Source of the DNA: Desertibaculum subflavum
Lineage (GTDB): Bacteria; Pseudomonadota; Alphaproteobacteria; Ferrovibrionales; Ferrovibrionaceae
DNA length: 45,867 bases
Direction: 5' to 3'
NCBI GenBank assembly: GCA_003576705.1
Contig: QOZS01000044.1
Span: forward strand, 1 to 45,867
In this document: positions 1-7,310 of the stretch, piece by piece
How the letters are laid out: each line of letters opens with the position of its first letter
Numbering within the stretch: the first letter of the stretch is position 1
Position numbers and translations under genes: made by a program
Notes under the pieces: model-generated
Told to the model about the DNA's origin: nothing
Seen by the model: only the letters and a program-made list of their open reading frames with translations
Databases searched by the model: none

Positions 1-1
1 C

Positions 2-244
2 ACCACCATCGCCTCGGCGGTGGAGGAGCAGGGCGCGGCGACCAAGGAGATCAGCCGCAACGTGCAGGAGGCCGCCAGCGGCACGCAGGAAGTGTCGAAG
101 AACATCGGCAGCGTGACGCAGGCCTCCGGCGAGGTCGGCGCGGCGGCGACGCAGATGAACGCGGCCTCGAGCGAGCTCGCCCGGCAATCCGAGGTGCTGC
201 GCGGCGAGGTCGACAAGTTCATCGCCAAAGTGCGGGCCGCCTGA
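2..244 (+). CDS. Methyl-accepting chemotaxis protein, 3' end (5' truncated by window edge)
   Basis: This is the last 80 codons of a chemoreceptor whose start lies left of the window; the frame is open from base 2 to a TGA at 242-244. The visible part is the descending helix of the cytoplasmic signalling domain, with the 'ASAVEEQ..ATKEISRNVQEA' pattern shared by the three complete receptors downstream. It ends in 'FIAKVRAA', the same tail found in those paralogues, and has no CheR-tethering WxxF pentapeptide. The sensor domain is not visible, so ligand class cannot be assigned. It is the first member of a four-gene tandem array on the plus strand and is followed by a strong hairpin terminator, so it probably ends its own transcript. 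Confidence 0.93.
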   Translation, partial: TTIASAVEEQGAATKEISRNVQEAASGTQEVSKNIGSVTQASGEVGAAATQMNAASSELARQSEVLRGEVDKFIAKVRAA

Positions 245-273
245 CCCAAAAACGAGTGCGGCGCCGGAAGGGT

Positions 274-317
274 GCGGGGGCCGTCGCGTCGGTGGACGCG
301 GCGGCCCCCGCGCTTTT
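274..317 (+). terminator. Rho-independent terminator after first chemoreceptor
   Basis: A 15-base stem (274-288 with 297-311, one G-U pair) with an 8-base loop is followed by GCTTTT. It lies 29 bases after the receptor stop codon. The stem is almost entirely G-C, which makes up for the short T run. Confidence 0.8.
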
Positions 318-387
318 CGGCGCGTGGGGAAAATCGCCGGCGACCCCGACAGGTGCTGAGCCAGTGGCCTTCTCGATGAATACTTGA

Positions 388-401
388 TTGATATTTATCA
401 A
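388..401. promoter_or_regulatory. FNR/ANR/FixK-type binding site upstream of NIT-domain chemoreceptor
   Basis: TTGATATTTATCAA matches the Crp/Fnr-family anaerobic consensus TTGAT-N4-ATCAA at every defined position, and the dyad extends one base each side (387-402). It lies in an AT-rich promoter region 170 bases before the receptor start at 572. The nearest good -10 hexamer is TATAAT at 436-441 with no recognisable -35, which fits an activator-dependent promoter. The centre-to-centre spacing of about 44 bases lies between the usual class II and class I spacings, so the start site may be elsewhere. The match is seen directly; binding by an FNR/FixK protein is inferred. Confidence 0.6.
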
Positions 402-571
402 TGCGTAGAAAATCAAATATCAAACAAGACCATCTTATAATAACCCCAAGTGCAGTCGGCATATTTCATTATTAATTTACAGATTTACACATTGAATAGC
501 GCAGACATGGCCAGCCATGGACGCGGATGCATTTGCACGCGGGGCCGGCCGTCAATGGCAAGGGGTGGGCC

Positions 572-2788
572 ATGTTGCGCCGTTTCGAATCGCGCACGCC
601 GATTGCGTGGCGTCTGACGCTTGCGGTCGCGTTGCCACTGCTCGTGGTCATCGGATTGGGGACGCTCGCGATCACCGACCTGTGGCGGTATTCGGGCGAC
701 ATGCGGCGGATGAACGAGCTCGCCCAATTTACCACCCGCGTCAGCGACCTGGTGCACGAGCTGCAGAAGGAACGCGGCATGTCGGCCGTGTTCCTGAACA
801 GCAAGGGGCAACAGCTTGGCGGCGAGATACCCGGCCAGCGCAAGGCGAGCGGCGAGCGGCTGTCGGCGGTCACCGAGGCTGCCGGTTCGCTCGACCTCTC
901 CGCCTATCCCGCCGAGGTGCGCGGCGCGATCGAGGCCGGGCTTGCCGCGACCAAGGAGCTCGACGGCAAGCGCGAGGAGATCTCGGCCCAGCGGATCAGC
1001 GGCCCCGAATCGAACAAGTTCTTCTCCGGCCTGATTGCCCGCCTTCTCGCCGTGCCGCGGGAGGCGGTGAAATCGTCGCGCGAACCGACCATCACCGCCG
1101 GCCTGCTCGCCTATTACAGCTATCTCTCGGCCAAGGAGCGTGCCGGCCAGGAACGGGCGTCCGGCGCGGTCGGCTTCGCCAGTGGCCAGTTCACACCTGA
1201 GCAGCACCGCACCTATCTGACGGTCGTCGCCGATCAGCGCGCCTTCTTCGATGCGTTCGAGGCCTATGCGACCACTGCCCAGCGCGAGCTCGCCCGGCAG
1301 ACCGTCAGCGGCAAAGTCGCCGAGGAAGTCGAAACCATGCGCAAAGTCGCGGTCGAGGCCGGGCCTGGCACCGCGCTCGGCGGAATCGCCGGAACGGCGT
1401 GGTTCAACGCGACGACGGCGCGCATCAACCTGATGAAGAGGGTCGAGGACAGCCTGGCCGGCGACCTCGCCGGCGAAGCCGGAACGGCCGCCGCCGACGC
1501 GCAACGCAATCTGATCATTCAATCGGCCGTCATCGCCTTCGCGGTGGCGATCTCGCTCGGCGTGGCGGCCTGGCTCGGCCGCGGCATCACCCGCCCGATC
1601 GTCGCCATGACGGGCGCCATGCACAAGCTCGCCAGCAAGGACTGGTCGATCGACGTTCCGGCGCTGGAGCGCGGCGACGAGATCGGTGCGATGGCCCAGG
1701 CGACGCAGGTGTTCAAGGAGAGCGGCATCGAGAACGAGCGCCTGCAGCGCGAGGCCGAGCAGAACCGCGTCCGCGAAGAGGCGGCGCGACGCGAGCAGGA
1801 GGCGCGCGAGCGCGCCGCCGAGGACGAGGCGCGGCAGGCGGAAGAGCGCCGCGAGCGCGAGGCGGCCGAGGCGCGGCGCAAGGCGGAGGAGGAGAAGCGC
1901 GCGTCCGAGGAGCGTCTCCGTGTCGAGTCCGAGGCGAAACGGAAGCAGGAGATGGCGGCGCTTGCGGATGCGTTCGAGGCCTCGGTGAAGCAGGTGGTGC
2001 AGACGGTGGGTTCGGCGGCGACGCAGGTTCAGTCGAGCTCGACCTCGATGGCGGCGACGGCGGAGGAGACAACGCGTCAGGCCTCCGCGGTGGCGGCGGC
2101 CTCCGAGCAGGCCTCGGCGAATGTGCAGACGGTCGCGTCGGCTTCCGAGGAGCTGGCGGCGTCGATCAACGAGATCGCGCGCCAGGTGGCGCAGTCGGCG
2201 GAGATCGCCGGCCGTGCATCGGAGCGCGCGCGAGAGACCGGGGCGACGGTGGACGGGCTGGCGCAGGCGGCGTCGAAGATCGGCGAGGTGGTGGGTTTGA
2301 TCACCTCGATCGCGAGCCAGACCAACCTGCTGGCGCTGAACGCGACGATCGAGGCGGCGCGTGCGGGGGATGCCGGCAAGGGCTTCGCGGTGGTGGCTTC
2401 GGAAGTGAAGAGCCTGGCGAACCAGACGGCGAAAGCGACGGAGGAGATCTCGCGTCAGATCCAGTCGGTGCAGGGCGCGACGCAGGAAGCGGTGGGCGCG
2501 ATCCAGGGCATCGGCAAGACGATCGAGGAGATCAACCACATCGCGACTAGCATTGCCTCGGCGGTGGAAGAACAGACTTCGGCGACGAAGGAGATCAGCC
2601 GCAACGTGCAGGAGGCATCGACCGGCACGATGGAGGTGTCGCGCAATATCGGCGGTGTGACTCAGGCGGCCTCCGAGACCGGCCAGGCAACGACGGAGAT
2701 GAAGGGTGCCGCCGACGAACTGTCCAAGCAGGCAGCCACCCTCTCAACCGAAGTCGACCGCTTCATCGCCAAAATCAGGGCGGCGTAG
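572..2788 (+). CDS. Methyl-accepting chemotaxis protein with NIT (nitrate/nitrite-sensing) domain
   Basis: A 738-residue inner-membrane chemoreceptor. TM1 is at about residues 13-33. A large periplasmic domain, about 40-310, contains the NIT-type pattern 'ELQKERGMSAVFL'; this all-helical family is associated with nitrate/nitrite sensing. TM2 is at about 313-335, followed by HAMP ('ITRPI..MTGAMHKLASKDW'), a 70-residue charged Glu/Arg/Ala coiled coil (about 395-465) and the MCP signalling domain to the end, with the hairpin-tip motif 'QTNLLALNATIEAARAG'. The start at 572 is chosen over an in-frame ATG at 527 because AAGGGGTGGG lies just before it and TM1 is then near the N-terminus. No C-terminal WxxF pentapeptide is present. 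An FNR-type box lies upstream. It should signal to a CheA/CheW array encoded outside this window; the actual ligand is inferred from domain type only. Confidence 0.93.
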   Translation: MLRRFESRTPIAWRLTLAVALPLLVVIGLGTLAITDLWRYSGDMRRMNELAQFTTRVSDLVHELQKERGMSAVFLNSKGQQLGGEIPGQRKASGERLSAVTEAAGSLDLSAYPAEVRGAIEAGLAATKELDGKREEISAQRISGPESNKFFSGLIARLLAVPREAVKSSREPTITAGLLAYYSYLSAKERAGQERASGAVGFASGQFTPEQHRTYLTVVADQRAFFDAFEAYATTAQRELARQTVSGKVAEEVETMRKVAVEAGPGTALGGIAGTAWFNATTARINLMKRVEDSLAGDLAGEAGTAAADAQRNLIIQSAVIAFAVAISLGVAAWLGRGITRPIVAMTGAMHKLASKDWSIDVPALERGDEIGAMAQATQVFKESGIENERLQREAEQNRVREEAARREQEARERAAEDEARQAEERREREAAEARRKAEEEKRASEERLRVESEAKRKQEMAALADAFEASVKQVVQTVGSAATQVQSSSTSMAATAEETTRQASAVAAASEQASANVQTVASASEELAASINEIARQVAQSAEIAGRASERARETGATVDGLAQAASKIGEVVGLITSIASQTNLLALNATIEAARAGDAGKGFAVVASEVKSLANQTAKATEEISRQIQSVQGATQEAVGAIQGIGKTIEEINHIATSIASAVEEQTSATKEISRNVQEASTGTMEVSRNIGGVTQAASETGQATTEMKGAADELSKQAATLSTEVDRFIAKIRAA

Positions 2789-2795
2789 GGCATTC

Positions 2796-2830
2796 GCATC
2801 GACGGTCCATCGGAGGTAGACCGTCGATGC
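2796..2830 (+). terminator. Hairpin after NIT chemoreceptor gene (T-poor terminator or processing site)
   Basis: A perfect 12-base inverted repeat, GCATCGACGGTC with its complement (2796-2807 and 2819-2830), encloses an 11-base loop 8 bases after the stop codon. No T run follows, so it may be a weak or Rho-assisted terminator or a 3'-end stabiliser rather than a classical intrinsic terminator. Confidence 0.45.
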
Positions 2831-2937
2831 CAACCTCCAAGCTGGAAGATTGCGGCAGGGCTGACCTGAGGGCATTCGATATGCCGAGCTACCGCAGCCC
2901 GGCGCGAAAATGGTGTAGCGCTCAGACGCAAAAGCCA

Positions 2938-2953
2938 GGCGACAATTGTTGCC
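2938..2953. promoter_or_regulatory. Near-perfect palindrome, candidate operator upstream of second complete chemoreceptor
   Basis: GGCGACAATTGTTGCC is a 16-base palindrome with a single mismatched pair, centred on CAATTG. It abuts the putative -35 of the downstream receptor promoter, a usual place for a repressor or activator site. No family of regulator is recognised. Confidence 0.35.
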
Positions 2954-2958
2954 CTTCT

Positions 2959-2988
2959 CAGACAATCTTAACGTCCGAACCCTATAAC
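2959..2988 (+). promoter_or_regulatory. Possible sigma-70-type promoter for chemoreceptor at 3074
   Basis: CAGACA (2959-2964) and TATAAC (2983-2988) are separated by 18 bases. The -10 is good and the -35 matches only four of six consensus bases. The transcript would start near 2995 and include the inverted repeat at 3004-3033 in its leader. Confidence 0.3.
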
Positions 2989-3003
2989 CGAGACAAATCT
3001 GCC

Positions 3004-3033
3004 CAGATAGAAGGCAAATGCCCATTCTATCTG
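3004..3033. repeat. Perfect 9-base inverted repeat in leader of chemoreceptor at 3074
   Basis: CAGATAGAA (3004-3012) and TTCTATCTG (3025-3033) are exact complements around a 12-base centre that itself contains GGC-AAAT-GCC. The element lies 40 bases before the start codon. It could be an RNA hairpin in the 5' leader or a dyad operator; the sequence alone does not decide. Confidence 0.45.
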
Positions 3034-3073
3034 CAGAATCAATTCCCTTTTCGCACAATTTTGGGGGCGAAAG

Positions 3074-4918
3074 ATGCTTGCGGCAATGATGAACATGACC
3101 ATCAGGACGAGGCTCTTCGTCCTGCTGGGCGTACTCGGGGTCCTGATGATTGCCCTTGCCGGCGGTGGCGCATACATCGCCGCGAGTTCGCGGAGCGCGT
3201 TGTCGACGATCGTCGAAGACCGCGTGAAGCCGTTGCGCGATCTGAAGATCGTCGCCGACATGTATGCCGTCAACATCGTCGACACGACGCACAAGCTGCG
3301 TTCCGGCGCAATGACGGCGGCGGAGGCAATCAAGGCGGTCGAGGCCGCTCGCAGCCGGCTCACTGATCGGTGGGGCGCCTATGCCGCAACCTATATGGTC
3401 GGCGAGGAGCAGCGTCTCGCCACGGCGGCGAAGCAGGCGATGGGCACCGCCGATGCGGCGGCGCAGAAGTTGATCGGCCTTGCGCGCAGCAAGGACGGGG
3501 CGCCGCTCAGCGCCTTCGCCGACAAGGAACTCTACCCGGCGATCGATCCGGTCAGCGACGTCATCGGCAAGCTGGTCGATCTGCAGATCGATGTTTCGCT
3601 GCAGGAATACGAGGCCGCCGATGCGACCGCGACGAAGCTCACGAACGGGCTGATCGCCGTTGTGATATTCGGCTTCTTCATCATGGGCGGCGCGGTGCTG
3701 ATGGTCGTGCGTACCATCTGCAGGCCGATCGACATGATGACCGAAGCGATGCTGCATCTTGCCGACCGCGATTGGGCAACCGAGGTACCGGCACGCGATC
3801 GCGGCGACGAGATCGGTCAGATGGCGCAGGCCGTGCAGGTATTCAAGGACAACGGCATCGAGGGCGAGCGCCTGCAGGCCGAGGCCCAGGCGGCGGAGGC
3901 GCGTCAGCGCGAGATGGAGCTGGAGGCGCAGCGCGAGCGCGAGCGCCTGGCGGCCGAGGCGGCGGCGGAGACGACGCGCAAGCTGCGCGAGCTGGAGGCC
4001 GCCATGAAGCAGGCCGAGGCGGATCGCCTGGCCGAGCAGGAGAAGCTGCGCGCCGAGGCGGAGGCGAAGCGGAAGCAGGAGATGAACGCGCTGGCCGATG
4101 CCTTCGACGCCTCGGTGAAGCAGGTGGTGCAGACGGTGGGTTCGGCGGCGACGCAGGTGCAGTCGAGCTCGACCTCGATGTCGGCGACGGCGGAGGAGAC
4201 GACGCGGCAGGCCGCGGCGGTGGCGGCGGCGTCGGAACAGGCCTCGGCCAATGTGCAGACGGTGGCCTCGGCGTCGGAGGAGCTGTCGGCCTCGATCAAC
4301 GAGATCGCGCGGCAGGTGGCGCAGTCGGCGCAGATTGCCAACCAGGCTTCCGATCGGGCGCGCGCGACGGGGGCGACGGTGGACGGGCTGGCCCAGGCGG
4401 CGTCGAAGATCGGCGAGGTGGTGGGCCTGATCACGTCGATCGCGAGTCAGACCAACCTGTTGGCACTCAATGCGACGATCGAGGCGGCGCGGGCGGGCGA
4501 GGCGGGCAAGGGCTTCGCGGTAGTGGCGAGCGAGGTGAAGAGCCTGGCGAACCAGACGGCGAAGGCGACGGAGGAGATCTCGCGCCAGATCGGTGCGGTG
4601 CAGGGGGCGACGCTGGAGGCGGTGGGCGCGATCCAGGGCATCGGCAAGACGATCGAGGAGATCAACCACATCGCGACCAGCATTGCCTCGGCGGTGGAGG
4701 AGCAGACTTCGGCGACGAAGGAGATCAGCCGCAACGTACAGGAGGCCTCGACCGGCACGGTGGAAGTGTCGCGCAATATCGGTGGCGTCAGCCAGGCGGC
4801 CAACGAGACCGGCGAGGGCGCGGCGCAGATGAAGGGTGCGGCCGACGAACTGTCGCGCCAGGCCGCCACCTTGGCAACCGAAGTCGACGGATTCATTGCC
4901 AGAATCAGGGCGGCTTAG
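3074..4918 (+). CDS. Methyl-accepting chemotaxis protein with four-helix-bundle-like sensor
   Basis: A 614-residue chemoreceptor. TM1 lies at about residues 13-33. A small periplasmic sensor (about 35-190) looks all-helical and 4HB_MCP-like ('VKPLRDLKIVADMYAVNIVD', then amphipathic helices). TM2 is at about 193-216, HAMP at about 217-270, a charged coiled-coil linker rich in Glu/Ala/Arg at about 275-340, and the signalling domain from there to the end. From the linker onward it is nearly identical to its neighbours, including synonymous positions in places, while the sensor is unrelated. The start at 3074 has GGGGCGA just upstream; internal ATGs at 3086, 3089 and 3095 are alternatives. The C-terminus 'FIARIRAA' lacks a WxxF tether. 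Ligand unknown. Confidence 0.92.
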   Translation: MLAAMMNMTIRTRLFVLLGVLGVLMIALAGGGAYIAASSRSALSTIVEDRVKPLRDLKIVADMYAVNIVDTTHKLRSGAMTAAEAIKAVEAARSRLTDRWGAYAATYMVGEEQRLATAAKQAMGTADAAAQKLIGLARSKDGAPLSAFADKELYPAIDPVSDVIGKLVDLQIDVSLQEYEAADATATKLTNGLIAVVIFGFFIMGGAVLMVVRTICRPIDMMTEAMLHLADRDWATEVPARDRGDEIGQMAQAVQVFKDNGIEGERLQAEAQAAEARQREMELEAQRERERLAAEAAAETTRKLRELEAAMKQAEADRLAEQEKLRAEAEAKRKQEMNALADAFDASVKQVVQTVGSAATQVQSSSTSMSATAEETTRQAAAVAAASEQASANVQTVASASEELSASINEIARQVAQSAQIANQASDRARATGATVDGLAQAASKIGEVVGLITSIASQTNLLALNATIEAARAGEAGKGFAVVASEVKSLANQTAKATEEISRQIGAVQGATLEAVGAIQGIGKTIEEINHIATSIASAVEEQTSATKEISRNVQEASTGTVEVSRNIGGVSQAANETGEGAAQMKGAADELSRQAATLATEVDGFIARIRAA

Positions 4919-4927
4919 ATATGGCAG

Positions 4928-4955
4928 GGGCGAGCGAGGCTCATCTCGCTCGCCC
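4928..4955 (+). terminator. GC-rich hairpin after chemoreceptor (T-poor terminator)
   Basis: GGGCGAGCGAG (4928-4938) pairs perfectly with CTCGCTCGCCC (4945-4955) around a 6-base loop, 9 bases after the stop codon. No T run follows, so termination would be weak or Rho-assisted. Confidence 0.5.
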
Positions 4956-5160
4956 GCCAGGCTTCGGGTGATCGACGACCCCATCGCCTGATGGAAGCGG
5001 CGCATCGAGTTCAGGACGCATGGGATCTTGTCCCCCCGTGTCGCCGCCATTCGAACAATCGGACGAACGGCAAGTCGTCGCGGCAGTGAGCCTCCCATCG
5101 CGGCGGAATGGCAAATCCAGGCCGGAAGTTCTCCGCCTCGGCCTTCCCGGTGAGCTGGAA

Positions 5161-5188
5161 AATTTGTCCTGCCTGATCCTGACAAATT
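5161..5188. promoter_or_regulatory. AATTTGTC-N12-GACAAATT dyad, candidate operator
   Basis: Two perfectly complementary 8-base arms (5161-5168 and 5181-5188) are separated by 12 bases, so their centres are two helical turns apart. AT-rich arms in a GC-rich genome, at the beginning of the promoter-like part of the spacer, suggest a regulator-binding site rather than a terminator. It lies 165 bases before the receptor start. Confidence 0.4.
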
Positions 5189-5266
5189 GATGCCGGCCAC
5201 CGGGCGAATGGTCAGAGGGACTGGCCGCCGTTGATTTTTTTGTTGGCCCTACTTCCATCAATGGCA

Positions 5267-5280
5267 TACTTTACAAAGTA
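5267..5280. promoter_or_regulatory. TACTTT-AC-AAAGTA dyad upstream of fourth chemoreceptor
   Basis: A 14-base palindrome with perfect 6-base arms (TACTTT, AAAGTA) lies 72 bases before the start codon at 5353. The position suits an operator overlapping the promoter or initial transcribed region. No matching regulator family is recognised. Confidence 0.35.
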
Positions 5281-5352
5281 ATAACATCTTAACGGGAGAG
5301 TGCTTGGATCGGAATCCGTTTCATTTATGCGCGTTGGGCGGAGGGCCCTCCG

Positions 5353-7212
5353 ATGAAAGTCCGGAATTGGCGGATCGCTACAAAGATCCTGGCGGTAATT
5401 CTGCTTCTGTCTTCGTTTACGTTTCTGGTCGGCGGGCTCGGCTATTTCGGCATAGTCCATATTGTCGAAGACGCTGACATCATTAAGCGCGACGGCGACG
5501 ACGTTGCGGATGGATTGCGCATCGAAGTTTATGCCAAGGGCATCAATCGCGGCGAATACCGCGTGTCGCTGAATCCCAAGCAGGAGATGATCCAGACGCT
5601 GGAAGAGCGCTCCCGGCACTACGACCAGCAGATCGCGCAGATGCTTGCCGAGATGAAGGCGCATGCCGATGACGAGCAGCAGCGCCTGATCGCGGCCATC
5701 GAAAGACGATATGCCGACTATCTGGCAAAGGCGCGAAACACCTATGACATCGCGAAGTCCGTCGCCGGTTCTGTCGCGTTGGGCGAATCCCAGTTGCGGC
5801 TGGCGGAAGCCGTCACGGGCAGCAGCGCGGCGGCCGATCAGCTGGAAGAAGCCGTCGAAAGCTACAATGCCTATACCCAGAATCAGGCGGTGGCCGCGGC
5901 CGACGATGCGCACCAGTTCGCCTGGCTGATCGAGCTGGTGATGGCCGTCGTTGCGCTCTGCGGCGTCCTTGGCGGCGCGCTGATGGGTTATCTGATGGCG
6001 CATTTCACCATATCTCGGCCGTTGGCGACGTCGATCGGTGCGGTCACGGCGCTGGCGAACAACGACATGGCGATTGCGATCGAGGGCACCGACCGCAGGG
6101 ACGAGATCGGCGACATAGCCCGCGCATTGGCCGTGTTCAAAGGCAAGGCAATCGAGAACGAGCGCCTGCAACACGAGGCCGAGCAGAACCGCCGGCGCGA
6201 GGAGGCGGCCGAACGCGAGCGCGAGGCGCGCGAGCGGCAGGCGGCGGAAGAGAAGCGTCGTGCCGAGGAAGAGATGCAGCGCGCCGAAGAGCGGCGCAAG
6301 CGCGAAGCCGAGCAGGCGCAGCGTGAGGCGGAGGCGCGGGTGCGCCTCGAGGCGGAGGCGAAGCGGAAGGCGGATATGAACGCGCTGGCGGATGCCTTCG
6401 AGGCGTCGGTGAAGCAGGTGGTCCAGACCGTGAGCGCTGCCGCAACGCAGGTGCAATCGAGTTCGAGCACGATGGCGGCGACCGCGGAGGAGACGACCCG
6501 CCAGGCATCCGCCGTGGCCGCCGCATCCGAGCAGGCTTCGGCCAATGTGCAGACCGTGGCATCTGCGTCGGAAGAGCTGGCGGCGTCGATCGGCGAGATC
6601 GCGCGCCAGGTCGCCCAATCGTCCGAGATCGCCAACCGCGCCTCCGACCGTGCAAGGAAGACCGGCGCGACGGTGGACGGCCTGGCCCAGGCGGCATCGA
6701 AGATCGGCGAGGTGGTGGGCCTGATCACCCGGATCGCGAGCCAGACCAACCTGTTGGCGCTGAACGCGACGATCGAGGCCGCCCGGGCGGGCGAGGCAGG
6801 CAAGGGCTTCGCGGTGGTGGCGAGCGAGGTGAAGAGCCTGGCCAACCAGACGGCGAAGGCGACCGACGAGATCACCCACCAGATTCAAGCCGTGCAGGGG
6901 GCGACCCAGCAGGCGGTGGGCGCCATCCAGGGCATCGACAAGACGATCGAGGAGATCAATCAGGTCGCCGCAACGATTGCCTCCGCCGTCGAGGAACAAA
7001 CCGCGGCGACGAGCGAGATCAGCCGGAACGTTCAAGAGGCCTCGTCCGGAACGCATGAGGTTTCGCGGAACATCAGCAGCGTCAGTCAGGCGGCGAACGA
7101 AACCGGCGCAGGCGCGGCGCAGATGAAAGGGGCCGCCGACGAGCTGTCGCGTCAGGCGGCCGTGTTGGCGACCGAAGTCGACAAGTTCGTCGCCAAGGTC
7201 AGGGCGGCGTAG
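5353..7212 (+). CDS. Methyl-accepting chemotaxis protein with helical periplasmic sensor
   Basis: A 619-residue chemoreceptor. TM1 is at about residues 11-34, followed by a helical periplasmic sensor (about 35-188) containing 'RGEYRVSLNPKQEMIQTLEE', consistent with a four-helix-bundle ligand domain. TM2 is at about 191-215 and HAMP at about 216-270. A strongly charged coiled coil follows, then the conserved signalling domain with 'QTNLLALNATIEAARAGEAG'. The tail is 'FVAKVRAA' with no CheR-binding pentapeptide. The ATG at 5353 follows GGAGGGCC and places TM1 at the N-terminus. It shares the signalling half with the two preceding receptors but has more synonymous differences, suggesting an older or less recently homogenised copy. 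A strong terminator follows. Confidence 0.92.
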   Translation: MKVRNWRIATKILAVILLLSSFTFLVGGLGYFGIVHIVEDADIIKRDGDDVADGLRIEVYAKGINRGEYRVSLNPKQEMIQTLEERSRHYDQQIAQMLAEMKAHADDEQQRLIAAIERRYADYLAKARNTYDIAKSVAGSVALGESQLRLAEAVTGSSAAADQLEEAVESYNAYTQNQAVAAADDAHQFAWLIELVMAVVALCGVLGGALMGYLMAHFTISRPLATSIGAVTALANNDMAIAIEGTDRRDEIGDIARALAVFKGKAIENERLQHEAEQNRRREEAAEREREARERQAAEEKRRAEEEMQRAEERRKREAEQAQREAEARVRLEAEAKRKADMNALADAFEASVKQVVQTVSAAATQVQSSSSTMAATAEETTRQASAVAAASEQASANVQTVASASEELAASIGEIARQVAQSSEIANRASDRARKTGATVDGLAQAASKIGEVVGLITRIASQTNLLALNATIEAARAGEAGKGFAVVASEVKSLANQTAKATDEITHQIQAVQGATQQAVGAIQGIDKTIEEINQVAATIASAVEEQTAATSEISRNVQEASSGTHEVSRNISSVSQAANETGAGAAQMKGAADELSRQAAVLATEVDKFVAKVRAA

Positions 7213-7221
7213 CGCGCATCG

Positions 7222-7262
7222 CGGCGGGGGCCAGCGTGTGAGATGCCGGCCCCCGCCGTTTC
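7222..7262 (+). terminator. Terminator after chemoreceptor array
   Basis: CGGCGGGGGCC (7222-7232) pairs perfectly with GGCCCCCGCCG (7248-7258) around a 15-base loop, followed by TTTCC. It begins 10 bases after the last receptor stop codon and separates the array from the histidine kinase at 7311. Confidence 0.65.
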
Positions 7263-7310
7263 CTGATGCCCAGGTGACGCCGCCGCTCGCCGCCGCTACA
7301 TTCAATACAA

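Larger units (their letters stand above)
245..571. other. Intergenic region between chemoreceptor genes: terminator, FNR-type box, AT-rich promoter region
   Basis: This 327-base gap contains no credible gene. Its left third is GC-rich and holds the terminator of the upstream receptor gene. From about 365 to 510 the composition becomes sharply AT-rich compared with the surroundings, as expected of a promoter region; it contains a perfect TTGAT-N4-ATCAA dyad and a perfect TATAAT hexamer at 436-441. The remainder, up to the ribosome-binding site AAGGGGTGGG just before 572, would be a leader of roughly 120 bases. Confidence 0.7.
4919..5352. other. Long intergenic region upstream of fourth chemoreceptor
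   Basis: This 434-base stretch contains a hairpin just after the upstream gene (4928-4955), about 200 GC-rich bases in which no gene can be supported, and an AT-richer promoter-like part from about 5155 to 5330. That part carries two separate palindromes (5161-5188 and 5267-5280). Antisense reading frames cross it but have no family resemblance. Its length fits complex regulation of the next receptor. Confidence 0.5.

Noticed and set aside
485..5200. Long minus-strand open frames opposite the chemoreceptor genes (485-2539, 2744-5200) and similar at 5212-7305
   Set aside because: They are rich in Arg, Leu, His and Asp with no domain pattern, mirror the codon structure of the plus-strand receptors, and resemble each other only because the receptors do. 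They are GC-rich antisense shadows.
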